From: Pyricularia pennisetigena
Taxonomy: Eukaryota > Ascomycota > Sordariomycetes > Magnaporthales > Pyriculariaceae
NCBI RefSeq assembly: GCF_004337985.1
Contig: NW_021940918.1
Coordinates: 1,860,001-1,924,000 of the forward strand
Direction: 5' to 3'
DNA length: 64,000 nucleotides
Shown: in pieces, positions 37,828 to 48,980 of the stretch
How positions within the stretch are numbered: position 1 is the first letter of the stretch
Layout: each line of letters begins with the position of its first letter
Notes under the pieces: model-generated
The model's database searches: none
What the model was told of the DNA's origin: nothing
Seen by the model: the letters and a program-made list of their open reading frames with translations, nothing else
Program-made: the position numbers and the translations under genes

Positions 37828-38300
37828 CTAACTCACTACTCATGCTCAAGCTGCCGGGTCTGGGTTGCATTTGGCGAGGGGCCGATGATGGTGTGAATGA
37901 GCCGAGACGACGCGAGGACCACTAACGGGTGGAACGAAACAAACCTCGTCGCCCGTAAATCAAAACGTAGTAAGGGAATAAAAATACGCATCAGCCGATA
38001 TCATGTGGCGCCCCTGCTGAAAACATCCGCAGCGTTTCCTTCTCTTGAATGAAGGGGCGGGCCCTTGTGTTTTGCAAGCGATGCGAGTGATTACAAACCA
38101 TATAGTAATAGTGTCAGGGGGATGACCCATCAACAACATCTCTACTCTGGTCCCGGGTTCGAGTCTCGTAACGAGCAGAGTTGACTGCTTCCCCCACGTT
38201 TTGCGAACGAGGCGTTATATGCTGCTCGGATCGCTCATGATGGTCTAGTACACCCACAACATCAAAATATCACATCATCAGGACAGACTCTTTTCCCGTG

Positions 38301-40106
38301 ATGATGCATAGGATTCCATACGCACAAGAGCTAAATGCCACTTCGACTCCGACGAGCCGCACGTAGCTTCATACCTGGAACTGATTTACATTCAACAAAT
38401 GCCCCCTGGCCCCTTTTGGTCCTTCGTAGACAAAAACCAACTCGTGTTATCCTTTGCTAAAACGTCAAACGCCACGCCTTGCCTCCCCTGGCCGGCAGGC
38501 AGTTAAGTATAATCTGCCCGACCTGCATCGCCAAGAATGTGATACGCGGTCAACAGCCCCCAAACCTGACCAGTGCGAGGATACGACCGCCGACGATACA
38601 GGATGGCGCCATCACAGAGACTTGGCAGAAGCTCGCTTGGCTCTGGAGGCCTTGTTGGTGAGGCCCCTCATCCTACACGATTGTGTAAGGTGCAGTTAGA
38701 GGGCATTTCCAGACACCCTGACTGTCGGCTTCTGCGAGCCCCTGCGAGCCATAGCTAGAAAAATCAGAATAGATGGCTGGAAGGAAAGCAAAACAGGTAC
38801 GTAAACTTCCAGTCGAAAAATAGCAACCACGAGGGTAAATGAGACGGACAGGTGGCGTCGCGACATGTGAATCTCTCCAGGAAGCCCGATGCATGGCTGA
38901 CCGGCAAGTTAGAAAAGACCAGACTATGCAACCACCGACGTACAATGGCTGACATAGAAAGGAGTGTTTAGCCACTCAAGCGCGTAGACCAGGCCTATTA
39001 TTACAATGTTGGTGCTCCAGTCCTGCTTGTATACAATTCTTGGTCAATCGCGTTATTTCCCACGCAAGGGGTCGGTGGACATCAGCCCAAGGACAAGGAG
39101 CGTAGAAGACATGGCGAAAAGGCGGACAAGCAAACATTGGAAGCGGCCATGATACATTGCCCATGATTCCAATGAAATGCAGAGTGAAAAAGACAACAAC
39201 AGCTCTCGGCTGAACTTTGGGTCTTCTTCAATCTCTTGATCCAGGACTTTGTCAATGCTGCTTGAATACCTAACCGGGGAGCACGTACGACGTTGCAGTT
39301 TTTGCGGCCAAGGCCGTCTTCTTGATCTGTACCACCTCAGACTAAAATACACCTATCAAAGATATGCTCGTCCGGTAGTTTACAGAGGTCAGGACTGGTT
39401 GGGAGGGACTGCCTTTGCAGTGCGAGCTCAAAGCTCCATTACCGAAGCGGAGGGTTGGGCTGCTATGCTGCCCATTAGCTTGGGGGCCAGAAATCCGGGC
39501 AGTTGTTTGCTATGCACAAGGCCGTGATGCGGCCTGTAACACGGCAGGATTGGGTCGAATTGCCACGGTCTACCCGCAGATGCGAGTCATTTGTGGCACA
39601 ATGAGCCCAAGACATGTGCTGTTGCTTGCCGCCCGCATTCCACCACCGGGGCATGGGTAAAGGCCGTAAAGAGGGGATTGTGCAACGGCAAAATGATCCG
39701 GCTTGATGCGTCCACAATCTTTCTTGTGATTTGAGTGTTGGCCTTGAGAGTGGTGTCTCCCCATCCAGCTAAAACGAGCGAGCAGACTGAAAGGACTCAC
39801 TGCGCGTCTCGAAGAAAACACAGTCCGTGTATCGACCCAGAGCCAGGTTTCTATGAGACTGGTTGTATCACTGCGACTTCCAGCAATCCAAGATAGGAGG
39901 TCCCTAGCGGGCACAAGGTCTGATCCAAGTGACAGAGGCAACCATCACGCGGGCGGGTAACTGTGATGTGTCGGGCCGTTCGAAATCGAAGTCCATAGCC
40001 AGGCAAGGCTCGAAGGAAGCTGGCTTTCGTACGTGCGTCTCTGTGTAAAAGTGGTATATATTGCGTGGCACAAAGCCACAGTTTATCGCACATGATCTCC
40101 CGAGGT
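38301..40106. other. Gene-free stretch after the asparaginyl-tRNA synthetase 3' end
   Basis: Composition is closer to coding DNA than the AT-rich desert to its left, and homopolymers vanish, but no frame is convincing. Candidates looked at: minus 39053-39352 and 39570-39941, plus 38454-38699; none shows a known motif or a consistent splice pattern. A worn-out gene or transposon relic is possible. Confidence 0.4.
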
Positions 40107-41985
40107 CTAACAGTCACACCGTCCATACCACCGGGGAAAGGCAACCATGTCACGAATGGACTGAACCCCGGACAGGTAGCAAAGAAGCCGATCGAACCCA
40201 ATGCCGAAACCTCCGTGCGGTGGACAGCCCCAACGGCGAAGGTCAATATACCATTCCAGAGCGCCAGCATGTTGGGCATTGGTCGTGTTCGAGAAGGTAA
40301 CAGGATCGCCATCGCCCCTACTAGCGTGGCTGCTGGTGCCGACGCCGCTGCCTTGTGTCACCATCCCACGCGATTGCATGACACCGAGTAGTGGCTGCAA
40401 GCGATGCTCACGCATGGAGCCGCCTGCAATCTCGCAGAGATCCGGAACAATCAAATCAAAGCAGTCCACCGTTTCACGCGGAGTCGTGGCCTCAGGGTCC
40501 GATCGCGATGTTCCGGCCGAAAAAGAAGATGCCGCCGCCGTCGTGCCTGTAGGCGATGCAGACTGAAGCATGTAGAAAGCCTTGAGATCGCGCGGGTAAT
40601 GAGTGACAAAAACGGGCTTCGAGCCACCTACAACCCTAGCAATGTACTTTTCATGCTCGGCTTGCAAGCCATGGCCCCAAGTTGGCTTGAACTTGAACAT
40701 ACCAGGCTTGTTCTGCGATTCACTTTCGAGGAGACGGATGGCCTCTGTATAGGTGATTCGCGGCCAGGACTCGGACATGAGGCCATTCCAGCGTCTTCGA
40801 ACCTCGTCAGGCGTGGTTAGATCATCGGCGCCTTCCTTGGAGCGATGCTGGAGGTCCTCAAAAAGCTTGGTGCCAGACAGTTCCTTGGTCGCAAATCTAA
40901 GCAAATCTTCGACAAGATCCATGACCGTGTCCATGCTCTCAACAAAGGACATCTCGGCTTCCATCATGTAGAATTCGCTCAAGTGTCTTGGCGTATCGCT
41001 CTTCTCGGCCCTGAACGTGGGTGACAGGGTCCAAACATTCCCGAGAGACTGTGCCAGGGCCTCGAGGTGGAGTTGGGCCGAGACAGTAAGGTATTTTTGT
41101 GAGTCGAAGAAGGGTTCGGTGGGTTTCTGGGCTGCTTCGGTGGAAATTTGGCCATCGGAAGCAGGAAGAACCTCGAACACTTCCCCGGCACCCTCACAGT
41201 CGGATGATGTGAGTACTGGCGGATGTGTCTGAACAAAGTCGCGTGTGGAGAAAAAGTGAGACATGGACCGGATAACTTCGGACCGCAAGCGGAGAAGAGT
41301 CGAGTTGAACGGTGTCCTGAGACGGAGATGAGGAATCGTACGGAGGAACTCGGGCGTATGGTATTTTTTTTGCAAAGGGAACGTCTACAATCCATCAAGA
41401 GAGGTTAGTCACTGGTCTCCTAAAGATATACAGAATGACGACAGGCTTCCGCCCCGGAAGAGGCCACCGGATCTTACCTTGGCATCTGATGGCCCGACAA
41501 CTTGGGCTTCTTTGACACGGAGCTCGTGTGTCTGACCTCGCCCCGGGGAAGACACCCACGAGCCGGTGAGGCGAACAGCAGCACCAACGGAGAGACTAGA
41601 GGCTGTCAGTTGAGACAATTTGGGAAACGGATGTAGGAATCCAGGCGCGGCATCGTGAATGTCAAGGTGGTACGCACCCACTGGCCTGGTCCACGGGAAC
41701 TATTGCCTGCAGGGACGCGAGGCAAGAGCCGTCACCGAGGGAGACGAATGATGCAGTCTTCATGGAGCGCACCGAGCGCACGTAGCCTTCGACAACGACA
41801 TTTTGGGCTTCCGTCGTGGGCTTCCACTCCAGTAGCCTTGCGACGGACCTGGTCGAGGCAGAGGAACTGTTTGAGACGCAGCGAGTAGAAAATTTGGGGC
41901 TTAGATGCGCAAATGATGCAAGACGATTTGCGACTGGCCAGCGGGTGATGGCTGCTCTTCTGGCGAGACACCCAATCGGCCTCAT
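40107..41985 (-). CDS. SLM5: Asparaginyl-tRNA synthetase, mitochondrial
   Basis: Class IIb aminoacyl-tRNA synthetase that charges mitochondrial tRNA-Asn. Three exons on the minus strand: 41985-41678, 41595-41478 and 41384-40107, giving 567 residues. The first intron has two in-frame solutions; GTGCGT with the TCTAG acceptor, giving QASGLSVGAAV, fits the family best. The N-terminus is Arg/Ser/Ala-rich with few acids, like a mitochondrial presequence. An OB-fold anticodon domain follows (about 50-140). The catalytic core has motif 2, FRAEKSDTPRHLSEFYMMEA, at about 266-285 and motif 3, GFGIGFDRLL, with Arg541. Between FYMLQ and VDCFDLIVP there is a Ser/Thr/Ala-rich insertion of about 30 residues, and a second Gly/Ser-rich one follows MQSRGMVTQ. 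Asn rather than Asp or Lys specificity is read from overall similarity (for example GGSMREHR). Confidence 0.92.
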
Positions 41986-44102
41986 TTCCGGGCTGTCTAG
42001 AAGTTGAGGATCGTGTCTAAGGGCCGATCAGGCTCAGTAATCTACGTGCCTATATATCCGGAGTAAGATGACGGGGCACTAGAGGTAAAGCGTGTATTTA
42101 AGATTTACCAAATTGGGAAGAGTATGGTATGGTGTGCTACGGGCAAGAAAGAGGGAATAGAGACGCGGAAGTAAAAATAGAGAGCAAATTGAAGACGCGT
42201 CGTGACAGCTTCAACAAAATTTGGGTAGAATCAATTTGAGCTTGTTTCCTAATCGGGCGTAGGATAGTGGGCTGAACCTGCATGGTGCCTGGACCAGTTC
42301 AGGACAAGGGACCCAGGGGATTGACCTGTTGGCCAATTGGGAGCGGTTTGGGCCTAGAGAAGGTTAGCAGCCACTACCACTCTCTCTACCTTACCTCATT
42401 CGATGCTGAGGGAAACCCCCCCATCTGCCGCAAGAGCCAGTCCAGGGATTGTTTCCAACACCACACGCATTATGGATGAATGTTTTGCCTTCCCTTGTTA
42501 CACCACTCATTTTACTACAGCCGTCAAACCACAGACTCTCTATGCCAACACTTGCGATGAACGTCGGTCAGATGCTACGACATTATGGACAACAGCCAAC
42601 GACAATCTGGTATTACCTTTTAATCGGAACCAGCAATCCATGTTAACTACAGGTGAAGAATCCCAACATTGCGGGAGTATCAAGCGCCGGCGGTCACACT
42701 GGTGACCGAGTTACAGTAAGTACTTAGTTAACGGCTGCAAAACTCGTTGCAAACCAAGGGGTATGAATCTCAGAATAAAGATATCCATGTCCGGTCGGTC
42801 GCGTCCGCTGCATGGCGTCGCCTCTGCATCTAGGGTACCGGTACCTCCACGGCTAAGCGGCTTTCCTATTGTGCCTGCCCTTTTGCTTTTTTGTGCCCTC
42901 GTCAAAGAAGCCACGTCGACGCTGCCAAGCTTCGGGTTTCTTGTCATGGCGAGATAAATCTACGTCAGAGACCACGACCGGATCTGCGCCCGAGATGGAT
43001 ATCTGACCAGTTTCTTGGATACAGAGCACCTAAATACTATACCTACCTACGGAGTCGTAGGTCGAGGCCATTATTTTTGTCTTTCTTCTTCTTCTTCTTT
43101 TTTTTTTCTTTCTTTAGCTCAACCCCCCTTCTTTTTTTTTTCTTTAATGGCAAAAGAAGTTTGACCGTTCATGGGTCAATGAACTGAATGCCACACATCA
43201 GAGGGGAAAAAAGAGTACTGTGTGTGACATAGCTGGCGAACGGCGTACGTTCGCGACCCTATCCAAAAGCACAAAAATTACTGGTCAAACTAGTGCACAT
43301 CGATTGCTGTCGAAGGCTTCTTAGTCAATGGCTCATTGATGCAAAGGAGCGTAGAGAACAAGACGGGCACCGACTTAGCTGTCTCTCATGGATATATTGT
43401 CTACCCGGATGGGGGCTTTTCTGATCGGGCACAGGACCTGAGACTCGTGGTTAGATGGGGGTCTTACGAGTCTCACAACATGAGATCTCGTTGAACGCGG
43501 CGAGTTGCATATTTTGGCGCCACGCACACATGTAAGCGGTCGATGGAATCGTCCAGGCAAACATGCAACGAACGGAACACCCCCATCCTCTAAAACAAAA
43601 GTACCTGGGAGGGATACTTTCTTTTTCTCACCCTCATAAATCAGCATTCCGCGGTGGCCCTTCCCCCTGGATGCTGGGATTGTACCATGTCCAATGTTTC
43701 TCCATGGGGTTGGTCTACAACTTTCTCCAGTTTTCCAATGGAGCCCATTGTTGCTTCTGCTGAAGAACGAAAGGTCCTCACGGGATGCTGATCGGCAGGC
43801 CCTGGCCTTCCGACTGAGACATTTCAAGACCAAATCTACTCCAAGCAGTCGGTTTTTCATTAATGTTCCCAATAATGGCGGTCAAGGACATGGCGGACAA
43901 ACCCCCTCCATGCACTTATTAGCAACTCTTTATGATACATTCAACAATATATAAGGGACGCTCGACACTGCCTGCAACTTTCTCTTTTACGCATCGCTTT
44001 GACATACACTTACTTACATCCCTATTTACTTGCATGCGATATTAGTCCCACGACTTTTGCCAGTTCTCGCCCTTTGTTTTGATTTCTGCCATCGTCTTCA
44101 TC
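41986..44102. other. Divergent intergenic region, AsnRS and PARG-like genes
   Basis: 2.1 kb shared upstream region. It holds a perfect 12-bp palindrome, GGTACCGGTACC (42834-42845), a TTC/T-rich stretch around 43080-43145, a TATA box before the PARG-like gene and a four-codon upstream frame (ATG at 44034, stop ending 44045). No gene in between is convincing. Confidence 0.5.
43948..43955 (+). promoter_or_regulatory. TATA box of the PARG-like gene
   Basis: TATATAAG lies 148 bases before the start codon and is followed by a pyrimidine-rich leader. Position and motif fit; not proven. Confidence 0.5.
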
Positions 44103-45336
44103 ATGTCATCCTCTCGTGCTCAGGCCAAGAGCAGCAGCAGCTCTTCGAGGACCTTTAAGCCAAAGGCATCCGAGGTCGCCCACGAAACGAAAAAGAGCAT
44201 CATTCCGAGAATTCAGACCCATTACGCTGATAAATGGGGAACTTGGTCTTATTACTTTCAGGATCCGCTGGCACAGGTCTCCGTTGAGCCGGATCCTCAT
44301 GCCAACCCAACAAACTTTAGTGAGTAAAAGTTGGCATGCATCAAATCAAAGGGCCTGGGTGAGGTGGACTTGGCACCAAAAAAAAGGAAGAGAGGGAAAA
44401 GACAACTAATTTTCCTATCTCAGGCGTCTACGTTGATGATCCAGTCAACTATGCCCTTCACTGGCTGTCGCACTCAGAACCAGGCGCACCAGTTGCTTTC
44501 ATCTGCGCTGCCAACGAGAAACGCCCAGGTGGTGATTGGGTTACCGGGGTCGTGGGATACGAGGAGAGGCTTTGTCGAAGAAGCACACTCTCTGCCACAC
44601 TTTCTACTGCAGGCCCAGGATCTCATACGAAGGACTCATATCCCATATCCTCTGTGGGCGGGATATTTTCGCCTCAAGTCGGTAAGCTTTATAGGATAAG
44701 CCGAAAGATACAGGACTTTTTTTTTAAGGCTGCATCGAGAATAGTTGGTTGGCTGACTAATATGGAAAACATAGTCATATTCCGCTCCGAGACAGATCGG
44801 TCCGAGCCGCTCATGGAGGAGCAATGGCAGGATATACCAGTGTGCTCGGTACCACCGGTGCGATGGCCCAAGGTCAACATGACATCTGGGGTTTTGCAAT
44901 ACTCATTTGCCGATGAACGTGATCTCATGCGAGAAAAGATAACGGGGGCTCTCGCAATCTGCTACTCCAGAGGCATAACCAACATTGTGGGTGCTCTTGA
45001 GCCGGCAGAACAGTTTGTATCGAGGATCGTTGGGCTTTGGCTGACTTTCTACAGGTTGTTGGTGACTTCGGCTTGGGCAATGGTCACCGCAATCCACCAT
45101 CAGAGGTCGCTCAGCTTTGGTGGGAGGTTACTTCTAGTGGCCCGCTCCATGGACGTATCCACAACATTGCATTCATATTTGAGGACGCACGCCAAAGCAC
45201 GAGGTCGCTTATTCTCGAAGATCTCGCCAAGAAACATCGCAAAAATGGCGGCATAATTCCTTTGGCGCTCGCGAACGCTTTAAGGGAACCTCCAGTTTCG
45301 GACTACGACGAGTTTCTCAACATGTTCGGCCACTAA
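44103..45336 (+). CDS. Microbial-type poly(ADP-ribose) glycohydrolase-like protein (DUF2263)
   Basis: Macrodomain-like protein of the microbial-PARG/DUF2263 family; relatives remove poly(ADP-ribose) from proteins. Four exons: 44103-44319, 44424-44681, 44775-44986 and 45055-45336, giving 322 residues. The first 30 residues are Ser/Lys-rich and disordered. The core has VAFICAANEKRPGGDWVTG and then YEERLCRRSTL (about 96-128), then VVIFR, and near the end ITNIVVGDFGLGNGHRNPP, a Gly-rich loop of this fold. In bacterial enzymes the catalytic loop reads GGG-X6-8-QEE; here it is GG-Asp110-X7-Tyr118-Glu119-Glu120, so the two Glu remain while the third Gly and the Gln are replaced. It may bind ADP-ribose with altered or no hydrolase activity. 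The last intron uses a GTGGGT donor, chosen because it restores VVGDFG. The function claim rests on family membership only. Confidence 0.85.
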
Positions 45337-45915
45337 TGCGAGGGAAAAAAAAAAGGGTCTGGATCTGCCAAGCACCGACTGCTATTTGGGCAAGGCAAAG
45401 GGGTAATTCAAATCTGGAACTTAATCGCCAAGGGATGCCGAGCTGCATAACATACAAGGGTGGTTGGTTTATTGGTCACAGGATGTTCAGAATCTCAAGT
45501 CTCGCAAGAGATCACGGGAGGAGTTGTCTCTAATTCTTTTTTATTTTTTCTCACTCATTGCTATAGGTTTTGTTGCAGACGTTCTGCATATATGGCGATG
45601 GGAAAGACTACTATTCTTGAAGACTATTCGTTTTTCTTTAGCTTGTGCGCGAGGCGGCTTATTTTGCGCGGCGGAGTGTTATGTTTTATTTTGTAACGGT
45701 TATTGGCATAGGGCTGGGTTTCTATCCTTCATGATTTGGGGGTTTGTTCATGTGGCTTGCAATAAAAAAAAATAAAATAAAAAAAAAGAATTTTCTGCTT
45801 TTGTTTTAAACAAATGATATAACTATTGGGCCTGGACAACCGGGATTTTCGTGACGGTGTTATCTGAGTTTCTTTGCTTCTCCTGCTTGGTTATTTGCTT
45901 TTTGTACTTTTATCT
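45337..45915. other. Spacer after the PARG-like gene
   Basis: PARG-like 3' flank, then A/T-rich DNA. From 45868 it is strongly pyrimidine-rich and ends TTTTCCAG at 45936, which could be a splice acceptor for the next, tentative gene. Confidence 0.4.
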
Positions 45916-46311
45916 ATGTATGCACTCGTTTTCCAGCCAGACCTGCTCAAGCCTCAATGTCCCACTGCCTTCCAGCCCAGCACGATCCACACAACATTCT
46001 CAGGTCCTAAGGATCGGAATACTGTCGACCACTTAAATCCTACCACGAACAAGGTGGCATGGACCGGGCGCTTTCAGCTGTCGACCGCCCAACAACCCAT
46101 ACCGACGCACTATCTCATCTCCATGCGGAGTAAGTACACAGTGATACGACCACTATGTACAAGACGGGAAGCTCAACATCCANNNTCAAGCCCCATTTCT
46201 CTAACACGGAGTACGCCGACAGGGCGGCGGGCTTCAGTATCCAAGAAACACCGGTCAATGAAGAAACTGAAGCTGAAAAACATGCGTGCACATCATGGCA
46301 ACGACAACTAG
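45916..46311 (+). CDS. Tentative small basic protein of about 100 residues, unrecognised
   Basis: Two proposed exons, 45916-46129 and 46223-46311. The first reads as coding: mostly C or G in third codon positions, no stop, and an end at a perfect GTAAGT donor. The intron (93 bases) contains a CTAAC branch-point match 20 bases before its CAG acceptor and also the three N at 46183-46185. The product would be 100 residues: a neutral N-part (FQPDLLKPQCPTAFQPST ... NKVAWTGRFQLSTAQQP) and a strongly basic C-tail (RRRRASVSKKHRSMKKLKLK) resembling a nuclear localisation or nucleic-acid-binding tail. Alternatively, exon 1 may begin at the acceptor TTTTCCAG (ending 45936), with a first exon I cannot see. 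No family is recognised. It could also be a relic. Confidence 0.4.
   Translation: MYALVFQPDLLKPQCPTAFQPSTIHTTFSGPKDRNTVDHLNPTTNKVAWTGRFQLSTAQQPIPTHYLISMRSKYTVIRPLCTRREAQHPXSSPISLTRSTPTGRRASVSKKHRSMKKLKLKNMRAHHGNDN
46183..46185. other. Three undetermined bases
   Basis: NNN inside the proposed intron of the small basic protein gene; the number of missing bases is unknown. Confidence 0.95.
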
Positions 46312-46494
46312 GGAACGGCCGAGGAGGATGTTTCTTTTGACACAGGAATGACGTTAGCAGCCGAACCATGATCGTCACACCTGATGCTTGACAAAAATGC
46401 ACAAAAAACAACAAGAAACCAAACACAGCTGCACGCAGACCACTACGCAATGGAATGAGCTGTCACGGCGCCTCGAAGGATCGTCGTGGGTGAA

Positions 46495-46521
46495 TTTTTT
46501 TTTTTTTTTAAAAAAAAAAAA
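46495..46521. repeat. T15A12 palindromic tract
   Basis: Fifteen T directly followed by twelve A, the longest of the T-then-A palindromes in this window. Confidence 0.85.
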
Positions 46522-47124
46522 TTGCCAGCACTGGAGAAAAAAAAAGAAAAGAAGAAAACCAAGGAAGGGCCGAAGAAAGAGAGGGGGAAAAAACAAGCCA
46601 CAAGCGATAATGGCGCCTTGCATCCAAACCGCACGCTTGTGGGATGATTAGCACGAGCAACCGTTCCCCTCTGGACAAGGGGAGGTCCTTGGGGGACAAA
46701 CGCGGGTTTGCGGTGGTGGTTGACGGTGTGGCACCCAAAGGGGTAAAAAATAGGGCATGGCAAGATTGGATGGGGGAGCCTGTTGAGCTGATGCTGGACC
46801 ATTGCTTCTTTTTTTTTTTTCTGCTGGTATTACCACCCGCAAGTCACTTTTTAACCTATCACCTTGTTCCAAACTCTTGCCCAGCAGCTGATGGGTGGTT
46901 TTAGCGAGCGGTTGCCACAAAGAAAGAAAAAGGAGCAGAAAACAAAAAGAAAAGAAGATTTAAAAAAAAAAAAAAAGGAAAATAGGATACCGGGGGAGCA
47001 AAACCCATCACCACACATCAAAGGCACACAAGACTAATGTACCAAGGGACCAGAACAAGGCCCAAAAACATGGGTATGCAAATAAGAGCCCACCAGCCAC
47101 ACGCAGAAATACACCACATATAGA

Positions 47125-47153
47125 GACACACACACACACACACGCACGCACAC
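47125..47153. repeat. CA/CG-type microsatellite
   Basis: Short AC repeat with two CACG interruptions. Confidence 0.8.
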
Positions 47154-48980
47154 AGTGATACACACATACCTGTATACCTACCATAGTAACACCGAACTGG
47201 TTAGCCAAAACTGGCGGTGTGGAGTTTGGGGGCACTTCCTGCAATCACGCAAGCTACATCTCCTTCGGGCATGGCGGTTTCCCATATTTTGTTTTTTTTT
47301 TGTTTTGTTTTGTGAGTGGGCAAAGAATAAGGCAATGAAACCCCAATCCTATAACTGACTAGATAAACCTTTTCGTGGTTTTGTTTCTTTTGTTTTGTTT
47401 TTCTTTTTGTTTGGTAGCGAGCTTATTGTTTTTATTACTTCTTTTTTTCTGGGAAAGCAGGAGAAGGAAACAAAGAAAATCAAAAAGCAACCTTTGCCTG
47501 TTTCTCAACCGTGCAGCCGAAGCGCCGTCTCAGAAAGAGGCGGCTGACCTGTACTCAACAGACGCAAGAAGAAACTATCCATTTCCTCTAGAGAGTAGGG
47601 GTAAGGTAAGTCTGTGTGGCATGGTAGCATTATGGATGTGGCGAAAAGGGGTGTTTATTCCATAGAACATGATAACCGCAGTACTCGTGTAGAGGAGTTC
47701 GTTCGGAAGCAACAGTAATTATATTGACCTATGAAACAAGAGAAAGAGAAGAAAAAAAAAAGAGCGCCCCTGAATAACGAATGCGCTCGGCAGCAAACTA
47801 CCCGCCAGTTGCTTTTGATCTTGGCACCATCCGAGCAGCCTTTTCCGTAGGTATAGGTATCTTTTTTTTTTCCCCTTGTGCCCCTTGCGAAAATAAAACA
47901 AAAAGCCTTGGCGTACGAGGCGCTCGAGGCGTAGTACTCACATGACAAAAGCTGGATGCGAAAATGTATCCGTCTTTTTACACACCAAGTGGTTGTTGGC
48001 AGTCGGACTGATACCTAAATGATCATCAATCATACCGGTATGGACGAGCAGCACGACAGGGAATGAATGTGGTTGATTGCTGGAACCAGGTACAGGAAAA
48101 TATGACCTCGACGTGGGATTCGCCCGTCGTTCTTTTCTGTAATTCCCCGGTATCTTTTCTGCGGGTCCCGCCGAGATAGATCACAAAACAAAATGGTAGG
48201 CAGATTATGCGCCCTCATCGCTTTAACGTGACTCGAAAAATCCCGGGTCGGAGCGGGATGCTCCGAGGAGGAAAGTTTTGCGAGATCAAAAAGATCCGAT
48301 CCAAAGGGTTCGGGCGATTGAGATCTGGATTGTGCCTTTTTTTTTTTTTTTTTCTGGGGCAACGGTTTGCTGTGCAAAAGCGGAGAAATCAAATTACGAC
48401 TTGGAGTGCTGACGGAACTGAAACACGTCGCAAAGCAATCATTAGATGTGAACGATATTTACCAGTATAATGGTGATGACGGGGTTTCAGAGTACTAGAA
48501 GACGAGCCAATGAGTGAGTTCACAGATCGCGGTTGCTCAAAATCATCCTGTTCAAGTCATCGAAAACAACTTTCATGGTAACCAGATGCTCTGCTTTTGT
48601 ATCAACCACCAAATACGTAAAATGCAACCCCTGGTTTTCTTGTCCTAGGCTGCTGCAAGCAGACTGCATAGGGCCATGTGTCAACAGGTCGGCGCAGCGT
48701 TGACGAAAAAAAAAAAGCCCCCCCATAATGCACCAGCCAAATAGCAATAAAGGTCAAATATAGCTGAATCAGCGTCAAACCATCACTTTTATAGGCCGTA
48801 GGATGATTCATCTTGATTCTCAACTTGAATTTTTCATATCATGTAAAGCCGAGGTGCGTTGGCGACACTGCGTCTCTGCCCTACCAGTACGCAGGTCGCA
48901 AACCGGCAAAGTTTGACAGCGTCGATGATTCGTTGTGGTTTTCCTTCTTCCTCTGCCCGGTCAACTGTTTCACCCCGCTA

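Larger units (their letters stand above)
32001..38300. other. Gene desert upstream of PAC2, middle part
   Basis: No gene is recognised. It has the densest long A/T homopolymers of the window (34120-34151 T32, near 34776 T, 35041 A, 36057 A, 36891 T, 37253-37293 T41, 37802-37827 A26) and a G11 run at 33516-33526. A tRNA-like B box occurs at 38156-38166 without a foldable tRNA. Confidence 0.5.
46312..48980. other. 2.7 kb without a gene before SEC24
   Basis: T15A12 palindromic tract at 46495-46521, an A tract near 46963, a CA-rich repeat at 47125-47153, T16 near 48338, and AT-rich DNA between. No coding frame stands out. The right end is the 3' flank of SEC24. Confidence 0.5.

Noticed and set aside
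38101..38203. tRNA-like A and B boxes (GGTTCGAGTCT at 38156) followed by TTTT
   Set aside because: Acceptor arms do not pair, the T-stem has a mismatch and the D-arm is poor, so it is not a tRNA; at most a relic.
45874..45915. Leucine-rich extension upstream of the tentative small protein, like a signal peptide
   Set aside because: It begins at TTG, not ATG, and the pyrimidine-rich DNA looks like a leader or the 3' end of an intron.
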